Shown: piece after piece, positions 1 to 6,651 of the stretch
Layout: the number at the start of each line of letters is the position of its first letter
Numbering within the stretch: position 1 is the first letter of the stretch
Source: a virus
Virus record (IMG/VR): IMGVR_UViG_3300025132_000044
Location: 1 to 57,283 of that record
DNA length: 57,283 nt
Direction: 5' to 3' (one strand)
Translations under genes and position numbers: made by a program
The notes under the pieces: generated by a model
The model's input: only the letters and a program-made list of their open reading frames with translations
Told to the model about the DNA's origin: nothing
Database searches by the model: none

Positions 1-1
1 G

Positions 2-145
2 AAGAAAGTTACAGAAATGTATCTTGTCGAAGCAATGTCTGTTACAGAAGCAGAAGCAAAAGTAGTTAAAGATTTTGGATCTACTACATTAGAATATGAG
101 GTAAAAGCTGTCTCATCAAGTAAAATCATTAAAATTATAGACTAA
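2..145 (+). CDS. C-terminal part of a DUF4494-like protein (5' end outside window)
   Basis: The frame is open from the first full codon and ends with TAA at 143-145, leaving 47 residues. The segment KKVTEMYLVEAMSVTEAEAK resembles the core of DUF4494, a small family of unknown function that I know mainly from Bacteroidota and their mobile elements, where the usual form is K-V-T-E-x-Y-L-V-x-A-x-S-x-T-E-A-E-A. The stop overlaps the next start (TAATG), so it is the upstream member of an operon. The function is unknown. The match is from memory of the family signature, not a search, but the run of shared positions is long for a short protein. It is one of several hints of a Bacteroidota host. Confidence 0.6.
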   Translation, partial: KKVTEMYLVEAMSVTEAEAKVVKDFGSTTLEYEVKAVSSSKIIKIID

Positions 146-441
146 TGTATACTCAAGGAGAAACAGTAATTGTTACAGAATTTATCGACAAAAAAGCAAA
201 TGAAGTAAAACATTCAGTAGGTGTTATTATGAAATCATTTGTTCATAAAAAACAAATCTTTTATGATGTGCTATTAGAAAGAAGAACAGGATTATCCTTT
301 CTGAATACATCAAAGACTTCAAAATTAGCATATATTAACAGAGATCTTACTACTAAATTAATAGATTCTGATAGTATAGAATGTACTATACCATTCAAGC
401 AAATGTTAGAAATGGAAGAACTTCCTATAATGATTGCATAA
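145..441 (+). CDS. Hypothetical protein, 98 aa
   Basis: Not recognised. The protein alternates beta-type stretches (VIVTEFI, VGVIMKSF, IFYDVLLERR) with a basic character and has no signal peptide or membrane segment. The start overlaps the preceding stop by one base (TAATG), and its own stop overlaps the next start in the same way, so it is translationally coupled in a tight operon of small genes. The beta-rich N-terminal half could be a small SH3-like barrel, but this is only a guess. The coding call rests on the coupling and the continuous frame. Confidence 0.7.
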   Translation: MYTQGETVIVTEFIDKKANEVKHSVGVIMKSFVHKKQIFYDVLLERRTGLSFLNTSKTSKLAYINRDLTTKLIDSDSIECTIPFKQMLEMEELPIMIA

Positions 442-743
442 TGGCTAGACCAAAATTACCAGAAATAGACAAATTAAAAAAACGAGTCAGGAAAAGATAT
501 CCTGGCTCTTATTGTGTTCAAAATTCTATAGGAGAATATTATATAGAATGGCAATCAGAAAATTTAAATGATACATTCTTAATGGAAAATAGTTCTTCAG
601 AAATAGAAGCGTGGAGACAAGCTACTATAACAGCTAAACACGAACAACATATCAATAGAACACATCCTTTAAAAGCATTAATGTCGCAAGAACAAAAAAA
701 TCAAAATAAAGAACGTATAACTAGAAGAATAAGAAAACTATGA
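441..743 (+). CDS. Hypothetical basic protein, 100 aa
   Basis: Not recognised. I place the start at 441 (M-A-R-P-K-L-P) and not at the in-frame ATG at 381, because 441 gives a one-base TAATG overlap like its neighbours, while 381 would lie deep inside the preceding gene. Both ends are rich in Lys/Arg (KLKKRVRKRYPG near the N-terminus, ERITRRIRKL at the C-terminus). The middle (CVQNSIGEYYIEWQ) looks like a beta hairpin. A nucleic-acid-binding role would fit the charge but is unproven. The stop overlaps the next start (ATGA). Confidence 0.7.
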   Translation: MARPKLPEIDKLKKRVRKRYPGSYCVQNSIGEYYIEWQSENLNDTFLMENSSSEIEAWRQATITAKHEQHINRTHPLKALMSQEQKNQNKERITRRIRKL

Positions 744-1135
744 CACCTAAAACAATTAATCAATCCTGGGCAATACCAGAAAAATTTATTGAAAGATATG
801 GAAAAACATGGGCAGAAATTGATTTTGAAATAAATCCAAAATTATCTAACTACATGTTTAGAAATGATCCATTAAACACAACGGTTGGAACATTATTAAT
901 ATGTGGTAAAAGAATTTCATTAAAATATAAACAATTGATAAATTCTACTACGGTAATGGATCAATATAATGCAGATATATTTTTTAACAAGCCTAATAAA
1001 GATGAAACAATTGCAGTAAATATTTTTAATAATACATTATATTTAAAGAAACATGAAGTAACAAAATTATCAGAAACTATTTCAGATTCTTGTGACACAA
1101 TTATGAAATCTTATAAGTTAGGTCTATATTTATAA
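740..1135 (+). CDS. Hypothetical protein, 131 aa
   Basis: Not recognised. The start codon overlaps the preceding stop (ATGA at 740-743). The protein is soluble, with a beta-rich centre (TVGTLLICGKRISLKYKQL) and a C-terminus of alternating Lys and hydrophobic residues. The last codons (TTA TAA) lie inside a TATATTTATA element at 1125-1134 that may be the promoter of the following small gene, so stop codon and control element share bases. The function is unknown. Confidence 0.65.
   Translation: MTPKTINQSWAIPEKFIERYGKTWAEIDFEINPKLSNYMFRNDPLNTTVGTLLICGKRISLKYKQLINSTTVMDQYNADIFFNKPNKDETIAVNIFNNTLYLKKHEVTKLSETISDSCDTIMKSYKLGLYL
1125..1134 (+). promoter_or_regulatory. TATATTTATA element, candidate late promoter
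   Basis: Contains the TATTTATA core at 1127-1134, 10 bases before the ATG at 1145. It belongs to a recurrent coding-strand motif in this window (see findings). It overlaps the end of the upstream gene. Confidence 0.4.
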
Positions 1136-1144
1136 TAAAGAAAA

Positions 1145-1309
1145 ATGAATAAATATAAATACTTTTTTAAATCTGATACATCAAAAGAATCTATAGGAAA
1201 TGTTACTGCTAAAGATTTAAACGAAGCTTATATTAAAGCATCATATATTAAAAAATTAGCTCCAATGCATTTTAAAGAATTATTTGATGTCGAACAAATT
1301 AATGTATAA
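1145..1309 (+). CDS. Small hypothetical protein, 54 aa
   Basis: The ATG at 1145 is followed by 54 codons and TAA at 1307-1309. The protein begins MNKYKYFFKSDTSKESIG and continues with an alanine/lysine helix (TAKDLNEAYIKASYIKKLAP). Its last codons overlap the start of the next gene (ATG at 1302), which supports real, coupled translation. A candidate promoter element ends 10 bases before the start. The layout (aromatic/basic N-terminus, then one amphipathic helix) recalls small single-domain phage proteins, but I do not know a function. Confidence 0.6.
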   Translation: MNKYKYFFKSDTSKESIGNVTAKDLNEAYIKASYIKKLAPMHFKELFDVEQINV

Positions 1310-1757
1310 TACACTTGAAAATATAACTATTAGATTACCAGAATTAAATTATTTTCAACAGTTATTATATAAAGATAAAATATCATATTTTTTAGAATTA
1401 TTCGAAACTACAATACATTCAACAAATTTTTCTAGCACAACATTACAAGAAGGATTACAAGACTTTTTTAACGAAATATCAGAAGATGAATATGATGAAA
1501 TGCCATTTTTTGAAAGTTATGATATCAATGCTGGAAATAATACTAATCGTGTAGATATTCTTGTTGATAGAGAAAATTTAGTAGTTGAATCTAATAGTTT
1601 AAAAGCAGTACGAAGTATTCGAGATAAATTTTTAGATAATGGATATTTATTAATGCGTGATAAGATTGATGAAAAATTATTTCGCAATGGAAAAATAACA
1701 AAATACCTTAGGGTATATAAAATCATAGGTAGGGCATCCCACTTATGTTATAATTGA
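1302..1757 (+). CDS. Hypothetical protein, 151 aa
   Basis: Not recognised. I choose the ATG at 1302 (MYNTLENITIRLPELN), which overlaps the upstream stop by eight bases; an in-frame ATG at 1284 would add six residues (MMSNKL) inside the upstream gene. The N-terminal half is acidic and helical (FNEISEDEYDEMPFFESYD). The C-terminal half is basic (FRNGKITKYLRVYKIIGRA). No membrane segment or known catalytic motif is visible. It is followed by a short hairpin and the strong ribosome-binding site of the Hsp20 gene. Confidence 0.6.
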   Translation: MYNTLENITIRLPELNYFQQLLYKDKISYFLELFETTIHSTNFSSTTLQEGLQDFFNEISEDEYDEMPFFESYDINAGNNTNRVDILVDRENLVVESNSLKAVRSIRDKFLDNGYLLMRDKIDEKLFRNGKITKYLRVYKIIGRASHLCYN

Positions 1758-1774
1758 GATACGGTAGGTCTCAA
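1754..1774 (+). other. Inverted repeat just after a stop codon
   Basis: Arms TTGAGA and TCTCAA (6 bp) with a 9-base loop overlap the stop of the preceding gene and are followed by an A-rich run. It could be a weak terminator or an RNA-processing stem. There is no U-run, so a classical intrinsic terminator is unlikely. Confidence 0.3.
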
Positions 1775-1816
1775 AAATTAAATTAATAACGGTTAGCTAA
1801 TGCAACCATAAAACAC

Positions 1817-1822
1817 AGGAGG
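1817..1822 (+). promoter_or_regulatory. Full Shine-Dalgarno sequence (AGGAGG) of the Hsp20 gene
   Basis: A perfect AGGAGG lies six bases before the ATG at 1829. Most genes in the window have only AAGGA-like or no recognisable site, so this gene appears tuned for strong initiation. Confidence 0.75.
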
Positions 1823-1828
1823 TTTAAA

Positions 1829-2242
1829 ATGACACATTTTAAAGAAACATTATTACTCAATGATTTCGATTTAGTTTGGAAAAACTTTTTCGATCAAACA
1901 TCTAAATTTTTACCGGTAACATCAAATAAAATGAATTATCCAGTTGATATATTTACAACGGATACTGGAATACAGTTTGAAATTGCTGCAGTAGGTTTAG
2001 AAAAATCTGATATTGAAATATTAACAGAAGGAGAAACGTTAAGAGTTCGATATAACAAAGACAAAGAAGAAAAACGTGAATTTATTCACAAAGGAATCGC
2101 AAAAAGAGCTTTTGATTTTGCTTGGAAAATATCTAAAGAATTAGATTTAACTAAAGCAGGAGCAAAAATGGAAAAAGGATTGTTAGCAATTGATATTCCA
2201 TATGCTAAAGATAGAGCGCCAAAGCGTTTAACAATAAAATAA
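1829..2242 (+). CDS. hsp20: Small heat shock protein, Hsp20/alpha-crystallin family
   Basis: The 137-residue protein has the Hsp20 layout: a short hydrophobic N-terminus (DFDLVWKNFFDQ), then an alpha-crystallin domain from about residue 36 (YPVDIFTTDTGIQFEIAAVG) through LEKSDIEILTEGETLRVRY to the last strands (KGLLAIDIPY), and a basic tail ending in LTIK. Hsp20 proteins hold unfolding proteins in an ATP-independent way, and T4-like marine phages often carry one, presumably to protect virion assembly. The start follows a perfect AGGAGG. Length is normal for the family. It stands apart from its neighbours, preceded by a hairpin, and may be expressed separately. Confidence 0.85.
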   Translation: MTHFKETLLLNDFDLVWKNFFDQTSKFLPVTSNKMNYPVDIFTTDTGIQFEIAAVGLEKSDIEILTEGETLRVRYNKDKEEKREFIHKGIAKRAFDFAWKISKELDLTKAGAKMEKGLLAIDIPYAKDRAPKRLTIK

Positions 2243-2247
2243 GTTAT

Positions 2248-2451
2248 ATGAGACCTACCAACTCATTATGTTTTCTACCAACTATAGAATTTCAAAATAA
2301 AAGATTTAATGTTCGTAGATTAGTTAAAGAAGATCCAGATGAAAATATTGAATTTTGGAAATCATTAATTGATCATGATATTGTATTACGTAAAGATGGT
2401 TATTTATGGTTTTTAATTGAAATTTCAGATGCAGAAATTATTGAAGAATGA
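2248..2451 (+). CDS. Hypothetical protein, 67 aa
   Basis: Not recognised. The ATG at 2248 lies five bases after the Hsp20 stop. The protein ends in a hydrophobic/acidic stretch (YLWFLIEISDAEIIEE) and has a basic middle (FQNKRFNVRRLVKEDPDE). Its last codons overlap the next start by four bases (ATGA), which supports translation. No function can be proposed. Confidence 0.6.
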   Translation: MRPTNSLCFLPTIEFQNKRFNVRRLVKEDPDENIEFWKSLIDHDIVLRKDGYLWFLIEISDAEIIEE

Positions 2452-2948
2452 AAAAGAAAAAATTACCTAAATATGTTCAAGATATATTTAAAAAACAACA
2501 ATTTAAAATTGGAGACACTGTTAAGTGGGAATTCTTAGGTGAATCTGGATGGGGTATTGTTAAAAAAATATTAAAAGCAAATGATAAAATTACTTACATG
2601 GTTAAAACAGGCAAGTATACGTATCCTTGCGGTATTCAAATCAAAGAATACTCGAGCTACTATGCCGGATCAATCGACTATGAGACTTCAAAAAATAGAT
2701 CAAATAATGTCAAAGCCGGAGTTTCAACAACTAAAACACGAACTAGTAATAAAGCAAGGAAACGACTTTCTGGATCTGATAGCAACCCAATATCAAATAC
2801 AAGATCTAACAGTAGGTCAAAGAATGATACTAGGAATGGCCATGGACAACACATTAAAACAGATTCAAGAAGCACAACAACAATTAAAACAACAGAATTA
2901 GATAATGAATTTGAAAAACAGAAAAATTTTCTGCGCAGATTTACATAG
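2448..2948 (+). CDS. Hypothetical protein with an SH3/Tudor-like N-terminus
   Basis: Residues 1-70 look like an authentic small beta-barrel domain: FKIGDTVKWEFLGESGWGIV and TYMVKTGKYTYPCGIQ have the turn and strand pattern of Tudor/SH3-like domains. From about residue 72 to 150 the sequence changes to an almost purely Ser/Thr/Asn/Arg/Lys mixture with hardly any hydrophobic residue, and another frame (2662-2901) encodes a normal-looking protein across the same bases. Either the C-terminal half is a disordered tail overprinting a second gene, or the true product moves from this frame into the other by a +1 shift near 2660, or the read contains an indel. The start overlaps the upstream gene (ATGA). 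Confidence 0.55.
   Translation: MKKKKLPKYVQDIFKKQQFKIGDTVKWEFLGESGWGIVKKILKANDKITYMVKTGKYTYPCGIQIKEYSSYYAGSIDYETSKNRSNNVKAGVSTTKTRTSNKARKRLSGSDSNPISNTRSNSRSKNDTRNGHGQHIKTDSRSTTTIKTTELDNEFEKQKNFLRRFT
2662..2901 (+). CDS. Overlapping reading frame, 79 aa, possibly a frameshift product
   Basis: This frame lies wholly inside the preceding gene. It has ordinary protein composition: MPDQSTMRLQKIDQIMSKPE, then FQQLKHELVIKQGNDFLDLI, and a Gln-rich amphipathic C-terminus (LKQIQEAQQQLKQQN). It reads as a mostly helical domain, in contrast to the low-complexity product of the other frame. No good ribosome-binding site precedes the ATG at 2662, which favours a C-terminal half joined to the upstream SH3-like domain by a +1 shift over an independent gene. 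The function is unknown. Confidence 0.5.
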   Translation: MPDQSTMRLQKIDQIMSKPEFQQLKHELVIKQGNDFLDLIATQYQIQDLTVGQRMILGMAMDNTLKQIQEAQQQLKQQN

Positions 2949-2953
2949 TCTAA

Positions 2954-2961
2954 TATTTATT
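2954..2961 (+). promoter_or_regulatory. TATTTATT element, candidate late promoter
   Basis: Lies 14 bases before the ATG at 2976, with AAAAGGA between. A variant of the recurrent TATTTATA motif. Confidence 0.4.
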
Positions 2962-2975
2962 AAAAAAGGAAAATT

Positions 2976-3131
2976 ATGGATAAAATAAAAAACATAGTTA
3001 ATTCATCATGGTTTAAAGCAGCTGCTATAGGCGGTATAGGTCTTTTACTATTATTAGATAAAAATATATTTTACTCTGGTATTGCATTTGGTATTGCAGT
3101 AAGAGAGTTTTTATTAGTATTTAAAAAATAA
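2976..3131 (+). CDS. Small membrane protein, 51 aa
   Basis: The ATG at 2976 is preceded by AAAAGGA and the frame runs 51 codons to TAA at 3129-3131. Two hydrophobic segments are visible: about residues 14-28 (KAAAIGGIGLLLLLD) and 32-49 (FYSGIAFGIAVREFLLVF), with basic residues at both termini. This suggests a two-helix hairpin inserted in the host inner membrane. Small phage proteins of this shape include holins and membrane-modifying proteins, but nothing here proves a lysis role. The start is supported by the promoter-like element and ribosome-binding site. Confidence 0.65.
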   Translation: MDKIKNIVNSSWFKAAAIGGIGLLLLLDKNIFYSGIAFGIAVREFLLVFKK

Positions 3132-3150
3132 AAACAAGAAAGGTTATAAA

Positions 3151-3333
3151 ATGTCATCAAGATTTACAAAAAAAGAACAAGTTTTAGATTTAGTAGTCGA
3201 CTCTGCAGATATAGTTCGATCATTAGGTAGAAGTATTGAAAAGGGTAAAGTAGATCCAGCATCTGCATTAAATAATTTAGCATCAGCTTTAAGAAAGTTA
3301 GAAACTGCTACTGAGCATTTAAGAAAATCATGA
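3151..3333 (+). CDS. Small helical hypothetical protein, 60 aa
   Basis: Preceded by AAAGG with good spacing. The whole protein reads as amphipathic helices (VLDLVVDSADIVRSLGRSIE, then DPASALNNLASALRKLETAT). The stop overlaps the start of the following membrane protein by four bases (ATGA), so the two are coupled. The function is unknown. Confidence 0.65.
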   Translation: MSSRFTKKEQVLDLVVDSADIVRSLGRSIEKGKVDPASALNNLASALRKLETATEHLRKS

Positions 3334-4283
3334 AAAAAATATTTCCGTACATTGTACTAGTAGCAGCGTTATCGTTAGCTTCATCAGCTGCATATTATAG
3401 TGTCTACGGAATTAGTAAATTATTTTCAGCTGCAGCAATATCAGTTGCTATAATGGCAGGAACATTAGAAGCGTCAAAACTTATTGCTGCAACTTATCTT
3501 CATAGATATTGGAAAAAAATAAATTTTTTATTTAAATTATACTTAACATCAGCTGTATTAATTTTAATGATAATAACATCTATAGGAATATATGGATTTT
3601 TAACAGCTGCATATCAAACTACGGCTAATGAATTATTCGTAATAAATAAACAATCAGCTGTAATAGAAATGAAAAAATCTAGATATACAGAACAATTAGA
3701 TGGATATATATCAGAAAAAAATCAATTAGCTAATTCTATTACAGAATTAACAAAGGGTCTTTCAAATAATAAAGTACAATGGAAAGATAAAGAAACCGGC
3801 CAAATTATCACATCAACTTCAAGTAGAACAAGGAAAGTATTACAAACTCAATTAAATGATTTTAAAATTCAAAGAAATAATGTTTCAATTAAAATTGAAT
3901 CATTAACAGATTCAATAACAAAACTAGATCTACAAGTTTTAGATTTACAGTCTAATTCAGAAGTAGCTAATGAAATAGGTCCATTAAAATATGTATCAGA
4001 ATTATTAAATCGTCCTATGAATCAAGTAGTAAATTGGTTTATATTAATTTTTATATTTGTGTTTGATCCGTTAGCAGTAGTATTATTAATTGCTGCAAAT
4101 AAAGCTTTTGATATTTTAACTCCAGATACAAAAGAAAATATATATGGAGAAAAAATAATTATCGATGATGAAGAAGCAGAAAGAAGAATGGATATTATAG
4201 GCCAAAATGGTAATGAAGGATTACATTACGAGGATGAATCTCCACCATCTCCCCCACCAGGAAGAACAATAATAAAATCATGA
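3330..4283 (+). CDS. Membrane protein with a long coiled coil, 317 aa
   Basis: Four hydrophobic segments are visible at about residues 5-24, 32-55, 68-94 and 234-257. Between the third and fourth lies a roughly 130-residue hydrophilic, heptad-like region (VIEMKKSRYTEQLDGYISEK to KIESLTDSITKLDLQVLDLQ) that should form a coiled coil on one side of the membrane. The C-terminus is acidic and ends in a Pro-rich stretch (ESPPSPPPGR). Proteins of this layout recur in large marine phages without a known role; membrane remodelling or superinfection exclusion are possible guesses. It overlaps the genes on both sides by ATGA. Confidence 0.7.
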   Translation: MKKIFPYIVLVAALSLASSAAYYSVYGISKLFSAAAISVAIMAGTLEASKLIAATYLHRYWKKINFLFKLYLTSAVLILMIITSIGIYGFLTAAYQTTANELFVINKQSAVIEMKKSRYTEQLDGYISEKNQLANSITELTKGLSNNKVQWKDKETGQIITSTSSRTRKVLQTQLNDFKIQRNNVSIKIESLTDSITKLDLQVLDLQSNSEVANEIGPLKYVSELLNRPMNQVVNWFILIFIFVFDPLAVVLLIAANKAFDILTPDTKENIYGEKIIIDDEEAERRMDIIGQNGNEGLHYEDESPPSPPPGRTIIKS

Positions 4284-4426
4284 AAAAAGAAAAATCAACA
4301 AAAAAGTTACAATGTAGATGTAAAGACTGTACTAATATAGTAGAAGTTGCAAAAACATCTTTATCAGTAGTATGTTCTTTTTGCACATTTAAAATGGCAG
4401 AAGGCATATTGGAATATTCCAAATAA
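4280..4426 (+). CDS. Small Cys-rich (zinc-ribbon-like) protein, 48 aa
   Basis: The ATG at 4280 overlaps the upstream stop, and the frame ends at TAA 4424-4426. The sequence has five cysteines in two knuckle-like groups: C12-x-C14-x2-C17 and C32-x2-C35. The paired CxxC spacing suggests one structural zinc site. After the second knuckle comes a short helix (KMAEGILEYSK). Such tiny zinc ribbons in phages are often RNA-polymerase- or DNA-associated, but there is no direct clue here. Confidence 0.6.
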   Translation: MKKEKSTKKLQCRCKDCTNIVEVAKTSLSVVCSFCTFKMAEGILEYSK

Positions 4427-4440
4427 TTTATTATAATAAA
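4427..4440 (+). promoter_or_regulatory. TATAAT-containing palindrome, candidate promoter
   Basis: TTTATTATAATAAA is a perfect 14-base palindrome between a stop codon and the ATG at 4450 of the HD-domain gene. It contains TATAAT. Related sequences precede the 55152 gene, the DUF4294-like gene and the primase gene. Confidence 0.35.
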
Positions 4441-4449
4441 TAAAAAGTT

Positions 4450-5226
4450 ATGTTAGAAGCTGAAAAAATTAAATCCAATTGGGATGAATATAGAAAAAGA
4501 GTTAATACATTATTTCCAGATAGAGCGGATAAATTAAATAAACTATATGATGAATACGAAGAAAGAATAGTTATGATGCCAGCATCGTCAGTTGCACATT
4601 ATCATAATGCATTTGCTGGAGGATATATAGATCATGTACTTAGAGTAATGGACTGTGTAGAAAAATTATATGATTCTTGGAAAAGTATGGGATCTGATAT
4701 GTCTGGATATTCTAAAGAAGAAATGATGTTTGCTGCTATGCATCACGATTTAGGAAAATGCGGATTTCCAGGTAAAGGAAGAGAAGTATATCAAGTAGAA
4801 ACATCTGATTGGCATAGAAAAAATATGGGAAGAATGTATAAACATAATCAAAATATTCCTTTCACAATGGTGCCAGATTTATCTATTTATTTGCTACAAA
4901 AATATGATATAAAATTATCTTGGAATGAATATCAAGCTATAAGAATACACGACGGTATATATGATGATGCAAATAAACCATATTTTATTGCTAGATCAGC
5001 ACAAGCTAAATTAAAAAATAATTTACCATTAATATTACATCACGCAGATCATATGGCATCTCAAATTGAATATGAAAGATGGAGAAATAAAGAAAATAAT
5101 TCTGCTAAACCTGTTAATGTTAAATCAAAAGCTACTAAAAAGTCAGCTATAAAAAATTTAGCAGAACAAAATCCAGACATCGATAAATCAATTACAGATA
5201 TATTTAAAACATTTAATGCATCATGA
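4450..5226 (+). CDS. HD-domain phosphohydrolase
   Basis: The 258-residue protein carries the HD-superfamily metal-binding pattern: His62 in GGYIDHVLRV, His99-Asp100 in AAMHHDLGKCG, His167 in AIRIHDG, and the LILHHADH cluster (His197/His198/Asp200). HD proteins use a metal centre to hydrolyse phosphate esters, often nucleotides or signalling nucleotides. Residues 212-258 form a Lys-rich tail of low similarity to the domain. Substrate cannot be read from sequence; dNTP or cyclic/linear nucleotide hydrolysis are the main options, and a counter-defence role is possible. A TATAAT-bearing palindrome lies just upstream, and the stop overlaps the next start (ATGA). Confidence 0.8.
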   Translation: MLEAEKIKSNWDEYRKRVNTLFPDRADKLNKLYDEYEERIVMMPASSVAHYHNAFAGGYIDHVLRVMDCVEKLYDSWKSMGSDMSGYSKEEMMFAAMHHDLGKCGFPGKGREVYQVETSDWHRKNMGRMYKHNQNIPFTMVPDLSIYLLQKYDIKLSWNEYQAIRIHDGIYDDANKPYFIARSAQAKLKNNLPLILHHADHMASQIEYERWRNKENNSAKPVNVKSKATKKSAIKNLAEQNPDIDKSITDIFKTFNAS

Positions 5227-5516
5227 TTGAAATTATATTATTAATATTATTATCAGGAACATTATCTTATTTTGTTTATAGAGCGTATATATTAGCTGGT
5301 ACAGTTGCTGATCAAGAAGAATATATTCAAGAATTAGAAGATATGTCTCAATACATGTATGATCAAATTGAAGAATCATATAATCAAATGAAAAGAATTG
5401 ATCATAAAGGATCTTTTGCAGAAGATGATGAAGCAGGTACTACATTTACATTATTAAAAGACGTAGTAATAAATTTAGAAAAGGAATTTAATGCCGAGAC
5501 GGAAGAAAAAAAGTAA
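5223..5516 (+). CDS. Membrane-anchored coiled-coil protein, 97 aa
   Basis: Residues 2-22 (IEIILLILLSGTLSYFVYRA) form a single N-terminal membrane helix. Residues 28-60 are an acidic amphipathic helix (QEEYIQELEDMSQYMYDQIE). The following KGSFAEDDEAGTTF motif is one I associate with a conserved hypothetical protein of T4-like marine phages. The function is unknown. It overlaps both neighbours: four bases upstream and 26 bases downstream, where the sigma-factor gene starts inside it. Confidence 0.65.
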   Translation: MIEIILLILLSGTLSYFVYRAYILAGTVADQEEYIQELEDMSQYMYDQIEESYNQMKRIDHKGSFAEDDEAGTTFTLLKDVVINLEKEFNAETEEKK

Positions 5517-6192
5517 TAGATATTGGACAAAAGTAACAGAATATGCTGTTGCATCATATAACCGATGTAACGATAAACAAATTCTTAAAGAACGAATATA
5601 TCGTAGATTTATATTTCCAGCTTTTATTAAATTAACAGAAAACTTAATTAATAAAATGAAACCAGAATATATAGATTCTTCATTTACAGATTTACAAAAC
5701 GATTTAGTTACGTATTTAACTATGAGATTGGATAAATTTAATCCAAATGCTGGTAAAGCATATTCATATTATACTAGAACTGCGTTTAATTATTTAATAG
5801 CTGAAAATCAAAAAGGATATTCTAAATTAAAAAAGACTACAGAACCAATAAATATCGACGAACAACGTAATGTTCAAATAGAAATACATAATAATGAAAT
5901 GAAGGACACATTACGACACTTCATGGATGCATATGTACAATATTGTTATGATAATTTAAATTTTATTTTTACAAACGAATCAGATATACATGTTGCTGAT
6001 TCAATATTGCATATATTTGAAAATCGTCAAAATATAGAACAATATAATAAAAAAGCATTATATGTATTCATCAGAGAGCGTACAGGATTACAAACTAATA
6101 ATATTACAAGGGTAATTAAAGTCTTAAAAAAATTATACGTAGAAAAGTTTGAAGAATATGAACGTACAGAATACGTGAATTTACCCTTTTGA
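5491..6192 (+). CDS. 55: gp55-like sigma factor for late transcription
   Basis: The 233-residue basic protein has a region 2-like block at about residues 64-110: DLQNDLVTYLTMRLDKFNPN followed by GKAYSYYTRTAFNYLIAENQ. The F-x-P-x-x-G-K-A-x-S-Y signature is characteristic of gp55-type late sigma factors of T4-like marine phages, which direct host RNA polymerase to late promoters with the sliding clamp. The C-terminal half (about 185-225) is a helical, basic segment that may bind DNA or polymerase. T4 gp55 is somewhat shorter (185 aa). AAAAGGA inside the upstream gene sets the start at 5491. It is the obvious candidate to read the TATTTATA elements. A generic sigma-like protein is the alternative. 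Confidence 0.6.
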   Translation: MPRRKKKSNRYWTKVTEYAVASYNRCNDKQILKERIYRRFIFPAFIKLTENLINKMKPEYIDSSFTDLQNDLVTYLTMRLDKFNPNAGKAYSYYTRTAFNYLIAENQKGYSKLKKTTEPINIDEQRNVQIEIHNNEMKDTLRHFMDAYVQYCYDNLNFIFTNESDIHVADSILHIFENRQNIEQYNKKALYVFIRERTGLQTNNITRVIKVLKKLYVEKFEEYERTEYVNLPF

Positions 6193-6201
6193 TATTTATT
6201 A
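6193..6201 (+). promoter_or_regulatory. TATTTATTA element, candidate late promoter
   Basis: Directly follows the sigma-factor stop, 15 bases before the ATG at 6217, with AAAAGGA between. It precedes the first gene of the baseplate cluster. Confidence 0.45.
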
Positions 6202-6216
6202 TTAAAAGGATCCGTT

Positions 6217-6651
6217 ATGGATATTAAAGATCATTTATTTAAAGGTACTAGTTTTTCTGATTTAATGTCAGACGTCTATCATAATTCAAAAAAGAAAGAT
6301 AGACAAATAAATCAGTTAATATCACAATTACAACCACTTATACGAACAGCGTCTGATGCTACTATAATTGTTCCTTTAATTAAAGAATATTTAGATGTTG
6401 CTGTTAAAAATGATGATCATTTAGTTAAATTAACTGCTATTACACAACGATATATATCTACTACTCAAACTATAAGTGGCGAATCTTCTTTATTAAGTGA
6501 TGAAGAAAAAAAACAATTATTAGATATGGCATCTAAAGATTTTGAAGAAGAATTAACAGAAGAAATTGAAAAACTAGATAATGAAGAAAAAGAATTACAA
6601 GAAAAAATTTCAAACGTAAAAGAATCATTGGAGAAAAATAATGATAACTGA
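6217..6651 (+). CDS. Helical acidic hypothetical protein, 144 aa
   Basis: Not recognised. Residues 1-90 look like a helical domain (DATIIVPLIKEYLDVAVKND). Residues 98-144 are a strongly acidic coiled coil (EEELTEEIEKLDNEEKELQE). AAAAGGA precedes the start. It overlaps the gp5-like gene by 11 bases, which argues for a role in baseplate assembly, possibly as a chaperone or hub component, but this is position-based only. Confidence 0.6.
   Translation: MDIKDHLFKGTSFSDLMSDVYHNSKKKDRQINQLISQLQPLIRTASDATIIVPLIKEYLDVAVKNDDHLVKLTAITQRYISTTQTISGESSLLSDEEKKQLLDMASKDFEEELTEEIEKLDNEEKELQEKISNVKESLEKNNDN

Noticed and set aside
381-440. Upstream ATG at 381 as start of the 441-743 gene
   Set aside because: It would overlap the preceding gene by 61 bases; the ATG at 441 gives the TAATG coupling seen elsewhere.
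1517-1726. Many minus-strand open frames across the window (for example 1517-1726, 10193-10723, 42443-42739)
   Set aside because: All lie opposite well-supported + strand genes, have odd composition and no upstream sites. Those opposite the fibre recur only because the fibre modules recur.
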